Part shown: positions 44,331 through 57,294 of the stretch, in pieces | Position numbering within the stretch: the first letter of the stretch is position 1 | Layout: each line of letters starts with the position of its first letter | DNA from: Earliella scabrosa | Taxonomy: Eukaryota; Basidiomycota; Agaricomycetes; Polyporales; Polyporaceae | Reading direction: 5' to 3' | Length of the DNA stretch: 64,000 bases | NCBI GenBank assembly: GCA_022605405.1 | Contig: JABYQQ010000005.1 | Coordinates: 1,860,001-1,924,000, forward strand | Notes under the pieces: model-generated | What the model saw: the letters and a program-made list of their open reading frames with translations, nothing else | Told to the model about the DNA's origin: nothing | The model's database searches: none | Program-made: the position numbers and the translations under genes

Positions 44331-44587
44331 GACAAACACCGAGACGAGACTCTGTAAGCAGATGGTGGTGAAGGGAGAGAGACTATGTAGTGCGGCGGGA
44401 GCAGAAGCGCCGTCGAGTAGATTGGGCGTAGATCGCTTATGTCAGACTCGCGTGCACGCGTCGGTAATATTGCCCCGCCACAGCCCAAGGACACCAAACC
44501 CATCTCTCTCTCTCCTCTCTCCTCCCTCTCGCTCTCCCTCCCATTCCCCCTCATCTATCTTGACGACGTTTTCTCACTTTGCGAATA
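44331..44587. promoter_or_regulatory. Divergent promoter DPH6 / UBA1 with CT-rich tract
   Basis: 257 bp between opposite ATGs. On the + strand 44502-44551 is an almost unbroken C/T tract immediately before the UBA1 leader. CT-rich blocks are typical of highly expressed fungal housekeeping promoters. Confidence 0.5.
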
Positions 44588-47500
44588 ATGTCTGCGTCCA
44601 ATCTCCCCTCCGCGATGGACGTCGATGAAGTAGCAATTGATGAGGGCTTGTACTCCCGTCAACTGTGAGTTATAGACCAATCAGCGACGCGTCCTCGGAC
44701 TGACTAAGGCCCTTCAGATACGTCCTAGGTCATGAAGGTCAGCAAGCATGTTTGAAGTAATGAGCGACTACTCACTAGAATGCAATCGCGTAGCCATGAA
44801 GCGGATGGCGGCCTCCAATGTCTTGATTGTCGGAATGAATGGTCTCGGTGTGGAGATCGGTGAGTGCCTCCTTGTTGTTCATCGTCTCAGGTATTCAACA
44901 ACTATATGCACTCAGCCAAGAATGTGGTCCTTGCTGGTGTCAAGTCGGTAACCATCTACGATCCGGAGCCAGTGAAAGTATCGGACCTTAGCAGTCAGGT
45001 ACGACCCAATTCGCGAGGTTTGGCCCGACTGCTTGCTGAAGTCTACTAGTTCTTCCTGCGACAAGAAGACATCGGGAAGCCTCGCGCTGAGGTGACGGTC
45101 TCCCGCTTGGCCGAACTCAACGCGTACGTGCCCGTACGAAACCTCGGCGGCCAGAGCGGACAAGAGATTACCGTGGACTTGATCAAGGGTTTCCAAGTAT
45201 GTGCGACTCATAAGTCATCGATCGGCTCACGCACTGAGCGGACTCGTGATAGGTTATAGTACTTTGCGGTGTGCCGCTCGAGAAGCAGCTGGAAATCAAT
45301 GACTGGACACATGAGAATGGCGTGCACTTCATTTCTACCGATACCCGCGGTCTCTTCGGGTAAGTCGAAAATACAGGGCAGGACGAACATCTGGATTTAC
45401 AAACCCGATAGGATCGCATTCAACGACTTTGGTCCGAAATTTACCTGCGTTGACCCTACCGGAGAGCAACCGTTGTCTGGCATGATCGTCTCAGTTGACA
45501 AGGTACAACAGCCTTCTTGCTGCGCATTGCTGCGTATTCGCTCACCTAATTCGCAACTGACAGGATAGCGAAGGTGTCGTGACATGTTTGGATGAGACTC
45601 GTCACGGTCTTCAAGATGGCGATTTTGTCACGTTCAGCGAAGTGCAGGGCATGACTGAGCTCAACGGATGTGAACCTCGGAAGGTCACCGTCAAGGGACC
45701 TTACACCTTCGCTATCGGGGACACTTCGAGCTTTGGTGACTACACGACCGGTGGCGTCTTCACCCAAGTCAAAATGCCGAAGATCCTGTCATTCGTAAGG
45801 AATCTCAGTGTGCTCGCTGCTGAGCCATCATTATTGACATTCGTAATGTCAGAAATCGCTGCGAGACGCGCTGCAGTCACCTGAATTCTTTTTGACCGAC
45901 TTCGCCAAGTTCGACAGACCAGCAACTCTGCATGCTGGTTTCCAAGCTCTGTCGCAATTTGAGCAGCAGAACCAGCGTTCACCCCGTCCCCGAAACGCAG
46001 AGGATGCAGCCACTGTGGTCGCCCTGGCGAAGAAGATTGACGCAGACGCGGACGAGAAGGTTCTGACTGAGCTTGCCTACCAGGCTACTGGTGACTTGGC
46101 CCCCATGAACGCTGTTCTCGGCGGCTTCGTTGCTCAAGAAGTATTGAAAGCGTGCTCTGCCAAGTTCCACCCCATGGCGCAGCACATGTACTTCGACTCG
46201 CTCGAGTCCCTGCCCACCGAACTTCCCGCTGAGGCAGAGTGCCAACCTATTGGTTCGCGCTACGATGCTCAGATTGCGGTCTTTGGGCAGAAGTTCCAGC
46301 AGAAGATCGGGAACTTCCGCGAGTTCCTCGTTGGCTCTGGTGCTATCGGTTGCGAGATGCTCAAGAACTGGAGCATGATGGGTGTGGCCAGTGGTCCTTC
46401 TGGCAAAATCCACGTTACGGATCTTGACACTATCGAGAAGAGTAACTTGAACCGCCAATTCTTGTTCCGCGCGAAGGACCTGGGCAAGTTCAAGTCCGAA
46501 GTCGCTGCCGCGGCTGTTGCGGACATGAACCCTGACCTCAAGGGCAAGATCGACAGCAAGCAGGAGCCTGTTGGTCCCTACACTGAGAGTACGTCACCCG
46601 CCTGCTGCCGTTTCAAGTTTGCTGACTCGGGATAGACATCTATGATGCGGAGTTCTTCGCCAGCATTGACGGTGTCACGAACGCGCTGGACAATGTGAAC
46701 GCTCGTCTGTACATGGATCAGCGTTGTGTCTTCTACCTGAAGCCCCTCCTCGAATCTGGTACTCTCGGCACGAAGGGAAACACTCAGGTCATCGTTCCAT
46801 ATCTGACGGAGTCCTATGCTTCATCGCAAGACCCTCCAGAAAAGGAAACCCCTATGTGTACGGTTAAGAGCTTCCCTAACGCGATTTCGCACACCATCGA
46901 GGTAGATCATTGATTCAATGTATAGGCGACGTTACTGACGTTACCCAGTGGGCAAGGCAGGAGTTCAACCAGCTCTTCGTCATGCCGCCGCAAACGGTGA
47001 ACGGCTACCTTTCGGAGCCTAATTTCCTCGAGAACATGAAGTACTCCGCACAGGACCAAGCCGCGTATATCCTTTCGTACCTTGTGACGGACAAGCCGCT
47101 CACCTTTGAGGAGTGCATCGTCTGGGCGCGTTTGCAGTTTGAGGAGAAGTACAACAACAACATTCGCCAGCTCCTCTACAGCCTGCCGAAGGACGCTGTG
47201 ACAAGCACTGGTCAGCCGTTCTGGAGTGGTCCGAAGAGGGCGCCCGACCCACTCACTTTCAACTCGAACGATGTAAGTGGCATAGTCCCGGGATCCAAGC
47301 GTTCGTCTGATGTGCCCTGGCAGCCAACGCACTTGCAATACATCATTGCTGCCGCAAACCTGCGCGCATTCAACTACGGTCTTAGGGGCGAGACCGACCC
47401 TGCTATCTTCAAGAAGATCGCGGACGAGGTTATAGTGCCTGAATTCACTCCGAAGAATGGTGTGAAGGTCCAGATCAACGACAACGACCCCGCTCCCCAG

Positions 47501-48378
47501 GGCGACAGTGGTGGTGCGTCTCTTTCGCCTGTATGCCTTTGCCTACAATGCGCTGATGTGAACGCGTCTCTTCAGACGCTTCCGACCTGGGAGACTATCT
47601 CAAGCAACTTCCCCCACCGTCATCCTTGGTTGGCTATCGCTTGAACCCCGTTGAATTTGAGAAGGACGACGACACCAACCACCACATTGACTTCATCACC
47701 GCTGCGTCTAACCTGCGCGCGATGAACTACAACATCACGCCCGCCGACCGTCACACGACGAAGCTGATCGCTGGCAAGATCATTCCCGCCATCGCGACCA
47801 CGACCTCGCTTGTCACCGGTCTCGTATGTCTCGAGCTCTACAAGGTACGACCCTATGCATTCACCCAGGAAGATGACGTGAATGTTGATGATGTCTGCTC
47901 AGCTCATCGACGGCCAGAAGAAGCTCGAGCACTTCAAGAACGGTTTCGTCAACCTCGCGCTGCCGTTCTTCGGCTTCTCGGAGCCGATCGCGCCGAAGAA
48001 GAACAAGTATGGCGACACGGAGTGGACGCTCTGGGACCGGTTCGAGTTCAAGAACGACCCGACGCTACAGGAGGTGATCGACTACTTCAAGCGCGAGCAC
48101 AAGCTCGAAGTGAGCATGGTCAGCCAGGGCGTGAGCTTGCTTTGGAGCTCGTTCACCTCGCCGAAGAAGGCCCAGGAGCGCTTGCCGATGAAGTTCAGCA
48201 AGCTCGTCGAGCATGTGAGCAAGAAGCCGCTACCCGCACACACGAAGCACCTCATCGTCGAGGTCATGGTCTGCGACGAGGACGGCGAGGACGTCGAGGT
48301 GAGCTCTTCGGCAACTCGTGTACGACTCGGATGCTGACCTACGTTGTTAAGATTCCGTTCATCGTGGTGCACCTCTAG
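44588..48378 (+). CDS. UBA1: Ubiquitin-activating enzyme E1
   Basis: About a dozen exons, roughly 1,010 residues. The start is [20 protein letters not shown]. The inactive adenylation domain has [13 protein letters not shown]; the active one has [37 protein letters not shown] and the nearby basic residues. The catalytic cysteine lies in [12 protein letters not shown], just before the intron that joins ISHTIE to [10 protein letters not shown]. The second catalytic half follows ([32 protein letters not shown]) and the C-terminal ubiquitin-fold domain ([20 protein letters not shown]). The protein ends EIPFIVVHL, formed across the last intron. It activates ubiquitin with ATP for all E2 enzymes in nucleus and cytosol. 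All key residues I checked are present. Confidence 0.95.
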
Positions 48379-48668
48379 TCACGCGTGCGCTGTGTAGGAG
48401 AGACATAGAAGTAACAAGTTCCGTGTAGTTATGCATTCCCATTCCGACGCTCGAATGATAACCCTAGTTTTGTATCGAGAGCACTTCTCGCTGTGAGTAA
48501 ATCGCATGAAACATACACGACTCGAGGTATACAGCCCAACATCAAGTGGGACAGAACAATCCGGGATAAGCGCAAACTAGTACATCCATTGATACATTCC
48601 TTGAGACCAGATCATGTTCCCCTGATAGTAACGAATCGAGTGTTCAGGCAAGCCATGGAAGTAGGGTG

Positions 48669-50771
48669 CTAGAGGACTGTTTCGACGTCTTGCTTGATGC
48701 GTTTCGGCGAGTGGGCAATGCCGTCAGTGTCGCCCTCGACCGTGCGCTTTCGAGGCAGGCTAGGGTATGGCCTAGCGTCCAATGATTGGTTCTGCGCTTG
48801 AGGCTCGGGATGCTCACGCCAGGGGCTTGAACCCGAGGGACGCGTGGACGGGACCTCGTCCGCGTAACTCAGCGCGGGTGAAGCGGGTGCTTCCGTTTCT
48901 TCGTTTTGCCGCTCATCGAGGTACTCCTTCAAGTACCGCTGTAGCGCTGTATATCCAGCTTGGCATGAACAACTGCGCTGTGACGGAGTGATTGCTGTTA
49001 CAGGAACTTGGACTCACTAGCTGCATGGTCTCGCGAGACGGTGTACCAGGCTAGGAGCGAACGATGACCGTTCTTTCCGACGCACCAATGAACAATCAGG
49101 CTCGACCTCAACATCCCGCTAGCGATTGGGTGAGCACGAACGTACCTCCTTGCGAGCCGCGAACTCGACCCAAGCTCCCTTTTTGGTGCCGAACGAATCC
49201 CACTCCGCCAACCGCTCGCCCTTGTACTGGGCCATCGCGCGTAGGTCTTCTTCGGTGACTCTGACCCACCCAGACCGACGACCCCGACGCGGCCGTGTTA
49301 CGTTGGTCTTCGTCTCAATGTCCTCTTCACTGTCGCTCTCGTCATCCTGGACCGATGCTTCCTCGGATCCACCCGATTGGTCGGACTCGGACTCCTCAGC
49401 CTCCCTCTTCGTGGCCTCGACAAGGATCTTGTCGGGCAACTCACAGTGGTTCAGCCAGTGCTTTTTCCATGCATCGGCGCCGTGATGTGGCAACTATCCG
49501 CACCAACGTGGTTAGTCGGTAAGCGCATATAACGACCATCACCGGCGGGCGGCGCACTGACCTCCGTCGCTAGCTCCTCGTACAGCTCGTTCTTCGTAGG
49601 CACTTCGCCATCATAAAGCCGCCAGCGCAGGTAATGGATGAAAAATATCCTATCCTCATCGGTAAACTTCGTGTGGTCGGACGTGCGCGGAGGCATAGGT
49701 TTGATCGTGGGGTCGGAAGGTGGGATTAACGTTTGGTCGTGGTAGTCACCCACCGGCTCGCCCCGCCGCGATCTGTTGGCGTGCATGCTCTCGCTAACCA
49801 GTACGGGCCGTGCTCGCGGCTTCGAGACACGGTCGGGGGTGTCGGGCGCGCGGTTCATGGTTCTTGACGCGCGGGATGCAACAGGGATAGGAGAATCAGT
49901 AGTGTTGCCAGGTCCTGCCTTCATGCTGACGTTGACACCATTGCGCTTGGGAAGAGCATGCTGAGGTTTGTCGGAACTGGGGCGACATAACAGTCAGCAT
50001 AGATGTCCTCAGCACGCAAGTGAGGGAATCCGCACCGACTGGTTACACGCGTACGGTCTTGGGACGAGTACGAAGCAGACTCTCGCACGCTCTCGTAGCC
50101 GAAAGTGAGCGGATATATGCTCGGATACAGCCTTTCAAGATTATGCAGGAAGTAGTCTTTCCAGTCTGGAAAGGCCCATCAGCGCCACACATCCAGGGTC
50201 GAGATAGCCGTACGCAAACTCACCTGCCTCGGAATGGCCATTGACCTACCAACGTTCAACAACGACGGTGAGTGGCATCCCTGCAACATAATGCCGTCCG
50301 AGAACTCACGTTGTGAAGCTTTCCTAACGCCTGACAGGGGTCTAGTCCTCTCGCTTTCCACTTCTTGAGCCTATTGATCAAGAGCTGTTCGTCCTGAGAT
50401 GTAATTTCATAGTCCGGTGTGCTGCCACCCCTCTCCTTGTTGTTCAACAAGGGTGCAAGAGCCCCCGCCACGGCCGCAGCGAGGTCGGCAAGAGGTGGTT
50501 GGGGCAAACCAGCTTGCTGTGGCGGCATGGATTGAAACTGAGGATACACCCACTGGCCTTGCTGCATGCCTGAGCCGTTCATGGTCATCTGCGGCTGCCA
50601 CCCTTGCCACATCGGAGGTTGCTGTATCTGAGGAATAGAGGCCATGCCACCATGCGAGTGAGTCGCACTGGAACCAGCTGGCGCGATACCGGATTGCGCT
50701 TGAAGATAGGCCATAAGCTGGTTCATCATGGCGGGAGTCATCTGAGGCTGGCTGAGATTGTTCTGGTTCAT
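48669..50771 (-). CDS. Myb-like array protein 1 (with central Rap1-type module)
   Basis: Seven exons give 569 residues: 50310-50771, 50224-50245 (22 nt), 50036-50165, 49562-49976, 49146-49493, 49018-49072, 48669-48946; all phases agree. Residues 1-120 are Gln/Pro/Met-rich. Module 1 (about 125-185) reads LLINRLKKWKARGLDPCQAL then LHNVNGHSEADWKDYFLHN. Module 2 (about 309-365) reads FTDEDRIFFIHYLRWRL, NELYEELATE and ELPHHGADAWKKHW; this resembles the Rap1/TERF2IP Myb domain. Module 3 (about 411-478) reads VTEEDLRAMAQYKGERLAEW and ENGHRSLLAWYTVSRDHA. Acidic stretches and basic clusters (RPRRGRRSG, PKRIK) suggest a nuclear protein. The family is not one I can name; function is inferred as DNA or chromatin binding. 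Confidence 0.78.
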
Positions 50772-51046
50772 GCTGGGTATATGTACGCTGGCGAGCAGCG
50801 TCGAGTGTGTTCAAGTTGTGCTGTCCGAGGACAAGTGCGTCTATGATGTAGGCGCGCCCGATCATGTTCGATCTCGATCAACGGCAGTCGCCGGGGGAGG
50901 CTGGACTCAAGCGCTCGCCCCGGGCCCTGTGTACAGTCACTAGTGTATTACAGTCCCTGCTAACACGTCTACTTGGATCAGTAACTAGTCTACTTGTCGT
51001 ACGATATTAGTCGCCATCTCCTCCCCATCTCAAGAATCACACAACA

Positions 51047-53181
51047 TCAGTCACTCGATAGGACAATGAACTCGGCTCCACTCTCTTTCATGCGCTTCGA
51101 AGCGGAATCCGGCATGCCCTCCCTGGTTTCAGTGCCTCGCTTGCTCGGTGTAGACGACTCATTCTGAGCATCTGCTTCAGGCATTATCGATGTCCTAGAG
51201 GAGCTTGGGATCGACTGGCCTGCGGTGCTATCCTGCGCGGAAGGGTCGGATAGCGGAGATGTGCCGCGTTCGCGCATATACTCTCGAACGTAGGCATCAA
51301 TATCTGATAGGCAGAGACCTGTATTAAGTAGCCAGTACGAGGCAGATAGTCTCAGCGATGGTACTACGCTCACCTTGAGCGCGCTTTCGCTCATGCTCAA
51401 CCCAAGCCCTCACGGATCGCATCGAGTTCTGTGGGTCTCATGTGAGCGGGGGGGCAGTTCTGGGAATCGCAAGTCGGAGATACCTCAGGACGAAGCGCGA
51501 ACTCTTCCCAGCATGCGACCCGGCTCGGGTACGACGCCCAAACGTCCACCTTCTCGAGCTTGTATCTCGCCATCGCTCGGATGGTGTCTTCTGTGACCGG
51601 GACACATGTCTTCCTGGGCCTCTTCACACGCCGCGTCGTTTTGGACTTTGGCTTTTTCACTGGCCAACGCGGAAGCTCCTCCCCCGAATCCTCCGAATCT
51701 TCCACGTCTTCGTCTTCGTCTTCCTCGTCTTCGTCCTCGTCCTCTTCATCATCCTCATCCTCCGCATCGTCGTCTTCTCCATCTTCACCCTCCTCATCAT
51801 CGTCGGACGAAGTGTAGGGTACCCATTGACGCGCCTTGGAGCGTACAGCAGGGGAACCTGAGCCTTGCTCGGCAGCTCGATTCCAAGCGTCGATGATGAT
51901 ACTATCCGGGAGTGCGGGGTGTTCATCCCAATGTTTCTTCCATGCATCCGCGCTGTGGTGAGGTGCCTAAAATCTCGACCTCTTCAGCATACCAATCGCA
52001 ACGCGTGCTGCGCGTTCTGACCTCTTTCTCCAGAGCCTCGTACAGCTCCTGCCTTGAAGGGATCGCTCCCGGTCGGCAGAGTCGCCAGCGCAAGAACTGG
52101 ATGAAGAAGACCTTGTCTTCGGCGGTAAACTTGTTCTTCTTGTGCTGTGACTCTCTCCGCGGCGCCTTCGGCTTGGAGCTACCTTCGGGGAAAGGAGGGA
52201 TCGGAGTGCCTGCATGGTATGCAGAGGGGAGTTCGCCTCGCTTCGAGCGCCCACTGCTACTAGGCACTCGCGGGACCGAGTGCTCGTGGTCGTGGGAGGG
52301 CGTCGCTCTACTTCGAGAGGACGACGCACGAGGTGGTGACTCTGCCTGAGACCGACTGCTCGGTGGACGGTTATGGGCACCACTGCGATACGATGTCAGA
52401 CTAGCCCGGACAAGTGACCAGACTGGCTACTTACCGCGAGCTTGAAGCGGAAGACGAAGGCGGGCGGCCGTGACTGGTAGGAGCGGCAGAGAAATGGATT
52501 TGATGTGTCGTATCTCGAGCATTGATGATCGGGTACAGTCTCTCAAAGTGATCTAGAAAGTAGTTCTTCCAACCTGCGCGATATGACACGAAGTCAGTCC
52601 TGTAACCACGATCGCGACGAATTTCATCGTACCAGCTTCTGTATGGTTATTGACCTATAGAAACCACATGGGTCAGCATGTTTAAGCCCAAATGAGGGCG
52701 ACTGTAAGCTTACCCCATGCAGCTGTTCTAATGCTTGACGAGGCGTAAGGCCGACCGCCTTAGCCTGTCTGAGCCTGTCCACGAGGATTTGCTCGTCATT
52801 GACGACCGCGCCCACAGGCACCGAGTTTCTCTCCTGGAGGAGCGGCTGCATAGCCGCCGCTACAGCCGCCGCGATGTCCTGGGCGGAAGCTGGTTGCGAT
52901 CCTGCCTGCGGTGTATGCGATGATGGCGCGACGAATTGGCCCTGCTGCATCCATTGCTGCCCGACCTGCACACCAGGCTGAGCGGGCCATCCAGTCCAGA
53001 GAGCTTGTCCCATCGCGGTCTGAGGCTGCTGGGCTTGCGGCATGATCTGCATTGTGGGGCCACTCTGCGCCGGCTGCATCTGGCCATTGGCAGGCACAAG
53101 CGACTGCGACTGCAGGTAGCCCATCACCGAGTTCACGAGCGCGGGATTAAGCTGTACTGGATTCATGTTATTGTGGTTCAT
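51047..53181 (-). CDS. Myb-like array protein 2 (with central Rap1-type module)
   Basis: Same architecture as protein 1, beginning MNHNNMNPVQLNPALVNSVM. Exon 2 is the 22-nt microexon 52633-52654, giving VNNHTEAGWKNYFLDHFERL. Module 1 core: DEQILVDRLRQAKAVGLTPR. Module 2: FTAEDKVFFIQFLRWRL and EAPHHSADAWKKHWDEHPAL, split by an intron at the same place as in protein 1. A long Glu/Asp run (about 51690-51820) separates it from module 3: VTEDTIRAMARYKLEKVDVW and ENSMRSVRAWVEHERKRAQ, followed by DIDAYVREYMRER. The C-terminus is Ser-rich and ends SGAEFIVLSSD. The 275-bp spacer to protein 1 is the same as that between copies 3 and 4. The acidic run makes the opposite strand open, which is not a gene. 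Confidence 0.76.
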
Positions 53182-53768
53182 CGCGCATACACGCGGAAGT
53201 CGCCTGGAAACTTGACCAAGAGAGAGGGGCCGCTCGGAGTCGAGCGATGGGTGCGGCTGTTGGCTGACGCGAACATCGAAGCGCGCGGCAACAATTCCGT
53301 CGAGAGGGTCACGGTCTCGTGATCAGAGTCACGACGCGTGCCTTGAGAAGCGCCCACTGAGACCGTGACACGGCTTCAAGTTCAGAGTAGTAGTACGAGG
53401 TGAGTTGCTCTCTGAGTCTCATATTTCGCGCTTCGAGCGCGCAGGAGCACCGGCACCTGCGGTCTGAGGTCTGACGAGCGAGAGATTTAAAGGCATCCGA
53501 CTACGTTCATCGCGATCATGTGGCACCCGTACTAACGCGCCGCCGTGTGCTAGTCAGCCCTCTGTCATCCGGTTTCTACCTTGCTATCAATCGGACACCT
53601 TTCAAGATGATACAACAAGCTCTTCTCGACATGCACGAGAGCCCAGTTGGTAGCTACACACGGAGGCAGACTCAGGACGGCCCCCTCCGAAGCGATGAAC
53701 TTGAAGTTGAACTGCCGGCGTGCCGCTGCCACACCCGATGACGTCTGTCCCTTCAAGGAAAGCAAGAC
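53182..53768. other. Spacer between array genes 2 and 3
   Basis: About 590 bp. No gene seen; upstream region of array gene 2. Confidence 0.4.
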
Positions 53769-55145
53769 TTAACTCCGTCGAGCTTCCGCAAGCTCTTCCA
53801 CGTAGGACTCAAGTTCTAGTGTAGGGCTCAGGTGAGCTATGAGTGGATTAGATCAGAGGCATTCGAGCTCACGATCAGCTTTTCTTGAGGACGCTTTCCA
53901 CCACGCGTTCAGCGAGCGGCGCTGGGCATTCTGTCCACGGGCAGCGACTCAGTCATTTACACGACTGTCACAACAACCGACGTACCTCTTTCCGAGACGC
54001 GAAATCCCTCCAAAACGATGAACTCATCCACAGTGTCTGGGATGGATTAGGTCCGGGGGCGCGCGAGTAAATGTACCGGGCCATCGCGCGGAGATCCTCT
54101 TCCGTGACAGCCTGAGGCCGCCTCTTCGTAGGCTCTTTGCCTGTGTCGCGGCGCTTCCGCTTCTTCGGTTGGTTAGTCGATCTTTTGGCAGGTGTGGTTG
54201 AGCTGTCACTTGAATAACCATCATCGTCATCTGACTCCGGTTCGGACGAGCTCTCGACAGACTCAGAGTAAGATCGTTGTTGGGGTTTCTTGATTGCGAT
54301 GTGGGTCACGTCTTTGTGTGAGGTCCCTCCATGACGTGAGACGCCAGAGTTGCCATTGCTGTCTAAGCCACGACGTGAAGAGTCTAGATTTGTCCTAGTA
54401 GTCGTACTAGTAGCATTCCTATCATAGCACACTTGAATGTCAGTGTTCATCCTGCCACCATGCTCCCCAAAGTACTCACTTAGCTAAGCTACCGTCAGAT
54501 CTACTCGCCATGGGATTGTGTAGTTGAGAACGTCCCGCATGTGTGGTCTCAGGAGGATAAGCCTTCCCGCACAACTGTGCCAAATGCTCCAGAAAATAGT
54601 TCTTCCAGTCTATAGGACCAGCATCAGTGCTAAGCCTACACCTCCTGCAGATAGTTCATTATCGTACCCATCTCTGAGTGACCATTCACCTATCGAGAAG
54701 GTCAATCGTCCGGGCCCCAATCACGAGAGGCACGACAGAGACCAGACATGAAACTCACACCATGGAGCCTCTCTAATGCCTGACGAGGTGTGAGCCCTTG
54801 CGCTCTCGCGTCTTTCAGCGCCTTCACAAGTATCTCCTCATCGTTCGCAACCAACCCGACTGGCGGTGCACTTTGCGTCGCGGCGTTCATATATGGCTGT
54901 AGAGCTGTCGCCAGCGCGGCGAGGTTCTGCACAGCAACCACGGGCTGCTGGAGCGGAGGCGGATGGAGAGGCACTGTCATGGATGGGAACTGCAGAGGCC
55001 ATTGATGCAAACTTTGAGCTTGGTGGAGAGACGGTGCGGTCTCGGGCTGCAGTTGTATCTGAACATTGGACAAGGCTGTTGCTGGATGACCAGGGAATAA
55101 CGCGGCAAGGGCTGCAGCCGGATTTGTCGAGTGTGGGTGGTTCAT
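53769..55145 (-). CDS. Myb-like array protein 3 (central module absent)
   Basis: Starts MNHPHSTNPAAALAALFPG (ATG at 55143-55145). Module 1 reads DEEILVKALKDARAQGLTPR, then the 22-nt microexon 54668-54689 gives VNGHSEM, followed by DWKNYFLEHLAQLC. After DGSLAK the next exon goes straight into a Ser/Asp-rich linker (SESVESSSEPESDDDDGYSS) and basic cluster (KKRKRRDTGKEPTKRR). The FTxEDKxFFI/PHH-AWKKHW module found in copies 1, 2 and 4 is missing. Module 3 is present: VTEEDLRAMARYIYSRAPG and, across an intron, ENAQRRSLNAWWKASSRKAD. A further intron (GTGAGC...CACTAG) leads to QLESYVEELAEARRS and stop at 53769. The other reading, stop at 53853, lacks the conserved coiled end. Confidence 0.7.
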
Positions 55146-55420
55146 GATCAAGCGAGAGAAGCGAGAGAAGGTGAAGCTTGGAGGAAGCGAGAGCAGTGCG
55201 AGCACATCCGAGCGCGACAGACAGGACAAAATCTTTGATTCTGAAGTGAGTCTAGTAGTAGTTACTCTCGCGTGGCTCAGAGGATACAGGCGCCCACCCC
55301 CGTCATATCATTCGTCTCGGCCTTTGGAAGAAGTATGCGACACGACGAGACCATCTCAGCACTTGTATCCTCTCCAGTCTAGTCATACGGGACGGCCTTT
55401 GCTGTGCAAGCTTAGAGGAT

Positions 55421-57294
55421 CTAATTGATAGACGAGATGCGCTGGATATCCTCATGCGGCTCGCCCTCGGTCCCGCTCTTGGCAATGTACTCGTCACAGT
55501 ACTGTTCGATTTCTGCAAGGGATGAGATTAGCAATAGATTCACTTGTGTTCGGACCGACATAACCTACTAGTTGCATAAACTCTAGCAAGGCAGTTCCAC
55601 GCGTTAGGTGAGCGGCGGGTGCGATTCTACGTCAATGGAGTGGAAAACAATCACCATCAGCAAAGGACAGTGGACACTAGCATGGACCATGGAACACTGA
55701 CCTCGGGACGCTCGCCAAACCGCTTCCACGCCTCATAGTGACTGGAGAACTCCTTATTCCAAACGGCTCTCTTCTCGAACAAATAGTGCGCCATTGCCCG
55801 AAGGTCCTGTTCGGTGGCCCGCGACCTCCTTGCACGCGGCGAGGCACTCACTTTGGGTAGATCCGAGTTGTTGCGGTAGCCCAGAGTTCGCTCACGGCCA
55901 TGACGTCTATCGGTCGGAAGCTCGTCGTTGCTGGCGACACTGGGCGTCGGAGCCGGCGACAGCACCAACTCACGTTCCTCGAAGATACGTATTTCGTTCT
56001 TCGCTCGCTGGCAAGCTGCGATATAGATCTGGTCTGGGAGGAGAGGATTGTCGTCCCAATGCTTCTTCCACGCTTTCTCGTCGTGCTGGGGGGTCTGCGA
56101 CAGGATCTTCATGTTAGTGCGATCGAACAACGGCGGAGATGAGCATTCACCTCCTGCCCCAATTCCCACTCAAGGACAGCCCGCGGCGGTACAGCACCTT
56201 CCCGTAGGCGCCAGCGTAGCCAATGGATGAAGAAGATCTTGTCATCTGGTGTGAACGGGTTACGGTTGCTGCGGGGGTCCCTTCGCGGTGGGCAGTGTGG
56301 CTTCGTCGAGGTGCTTGAAGGCGGGATCAGAGTGTTCGCATGATACTCGGGGAGCGTGAATGCTGGTCGAGATCGGTCGCTGGCAGGCGATAACGAAGGC
56401 GACAAGATACCCTCGGCAGAATCGCGCTCTCCAGCTGGGTGCATGCTAGGGTGGGGTGCATGTCTCTGCGTAGCGGCCCTCGTATGCATGGTATGGTGAG
56501 GCGAGAGATCACGAATGAGGGAACTGTTCGACCCGTTGTCATCAGCTCGCAATGCACGAAGCGGCGTCGTGTGTGGCTTACTGAGTAGACAGGGTCTCGA
56601 TCTGTTGTCCTGTTCGTTGTCCTTGTGACAACGCGTTGGGCTGAGGTTCTGGTACTTCCGGTGGAAGACAATACTTGAGCAGCTCAACGAGCACACCCTT
56701 CCACTCTTGAATGCGCCGTCAGCGAAAACAAGCTGTGAATGAAATATTAACTAGTACTTACCTGCATCACTTGATTGGGTCTGGTGCTGCTCCTGTCGTC
56801 CCTGATCAGCACGTCGAGCAAGCGGACTATGCAGGTGAATATATGCGTACCATCTGCAGGCTTTCCATGAACTGACGTGGTGTCAGTCCATTCGATTTCG
56901 CCGCTCTCAGCGCATCACGAAGGGAATGCTCGTTACTCAAAGTCGGAGTTGTCGACAGCGACCCGCGATCGACCAACATGGGTCGCATCTTTTCCACTAG
57001 AGCAGCCGCAAAGTCGTCGAACGAAGGCTGGTCCATAAATGGAAACTGCGGAGGGAGACGCCACGGCGAGGCAAATTGTAATTGCGGTGGGGCGACTGGA
57101 TACGTCGATCCCACGTTATGACTCCAGCCTTGCCAGTCGTAGAGCGATTGCGAGCCCATCTGAGTTTGCACCTGTGGACGGTGGGGCTGGGACGGCACGT
57201 TTGACCTGGCTGTAACTCCGACGGGGACCGGGTTGAGATGGTATGTGCGAGGGGTGTTTGACGCGATACGATGATTCCAGGGCGGGTGCTCCAT
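55421..57294 (-). CDS. Myb-like array protein 4 (divergent module 1)
   Basis: Starts MEHPPWNHRIASNTPRTYHL (ATG 57292-57294). The N-terminus is Gln/Pro-rich like the others. Module 1 begins SLRDALRAAKSNGLTPRQFM but the 22-nt NGHSE microexon is replaced by a 40-nt exon ending in SSDA, followed by EWKGVLVELLKYCLP, so the signature is lost. Module 2 is intact: FTPDDKIFFIHWLRWRLREG and TPQHDEKAWKKHWDDNPLLP. Module 3 is intact: ATEQDLRAMAHYLFEKRAVW, then across introns ENRTRRSPNAWNCLARVYAT and KIEQYCDEYIAKSGTEGEP. It ends DIQRISSIN. Being intact in modules 2 and 3 but changed in module 1, it is the most diverged copy. Confidence 0.7.

Noticed and set aside
48823..48833. GGGTTCAAGCC on the minus strand resembles a tRNA B box
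   Set aside because: No matching A box or acceptor stem at the correct distance; it is within the coding sequence of array protein 1.
51560..51896. Ser-rich and Pro/Arg-rich + strand frames within the second array gene
   Set aside because: They are the complement of a Glu/Asp-rich run in the real minus-strand protein.
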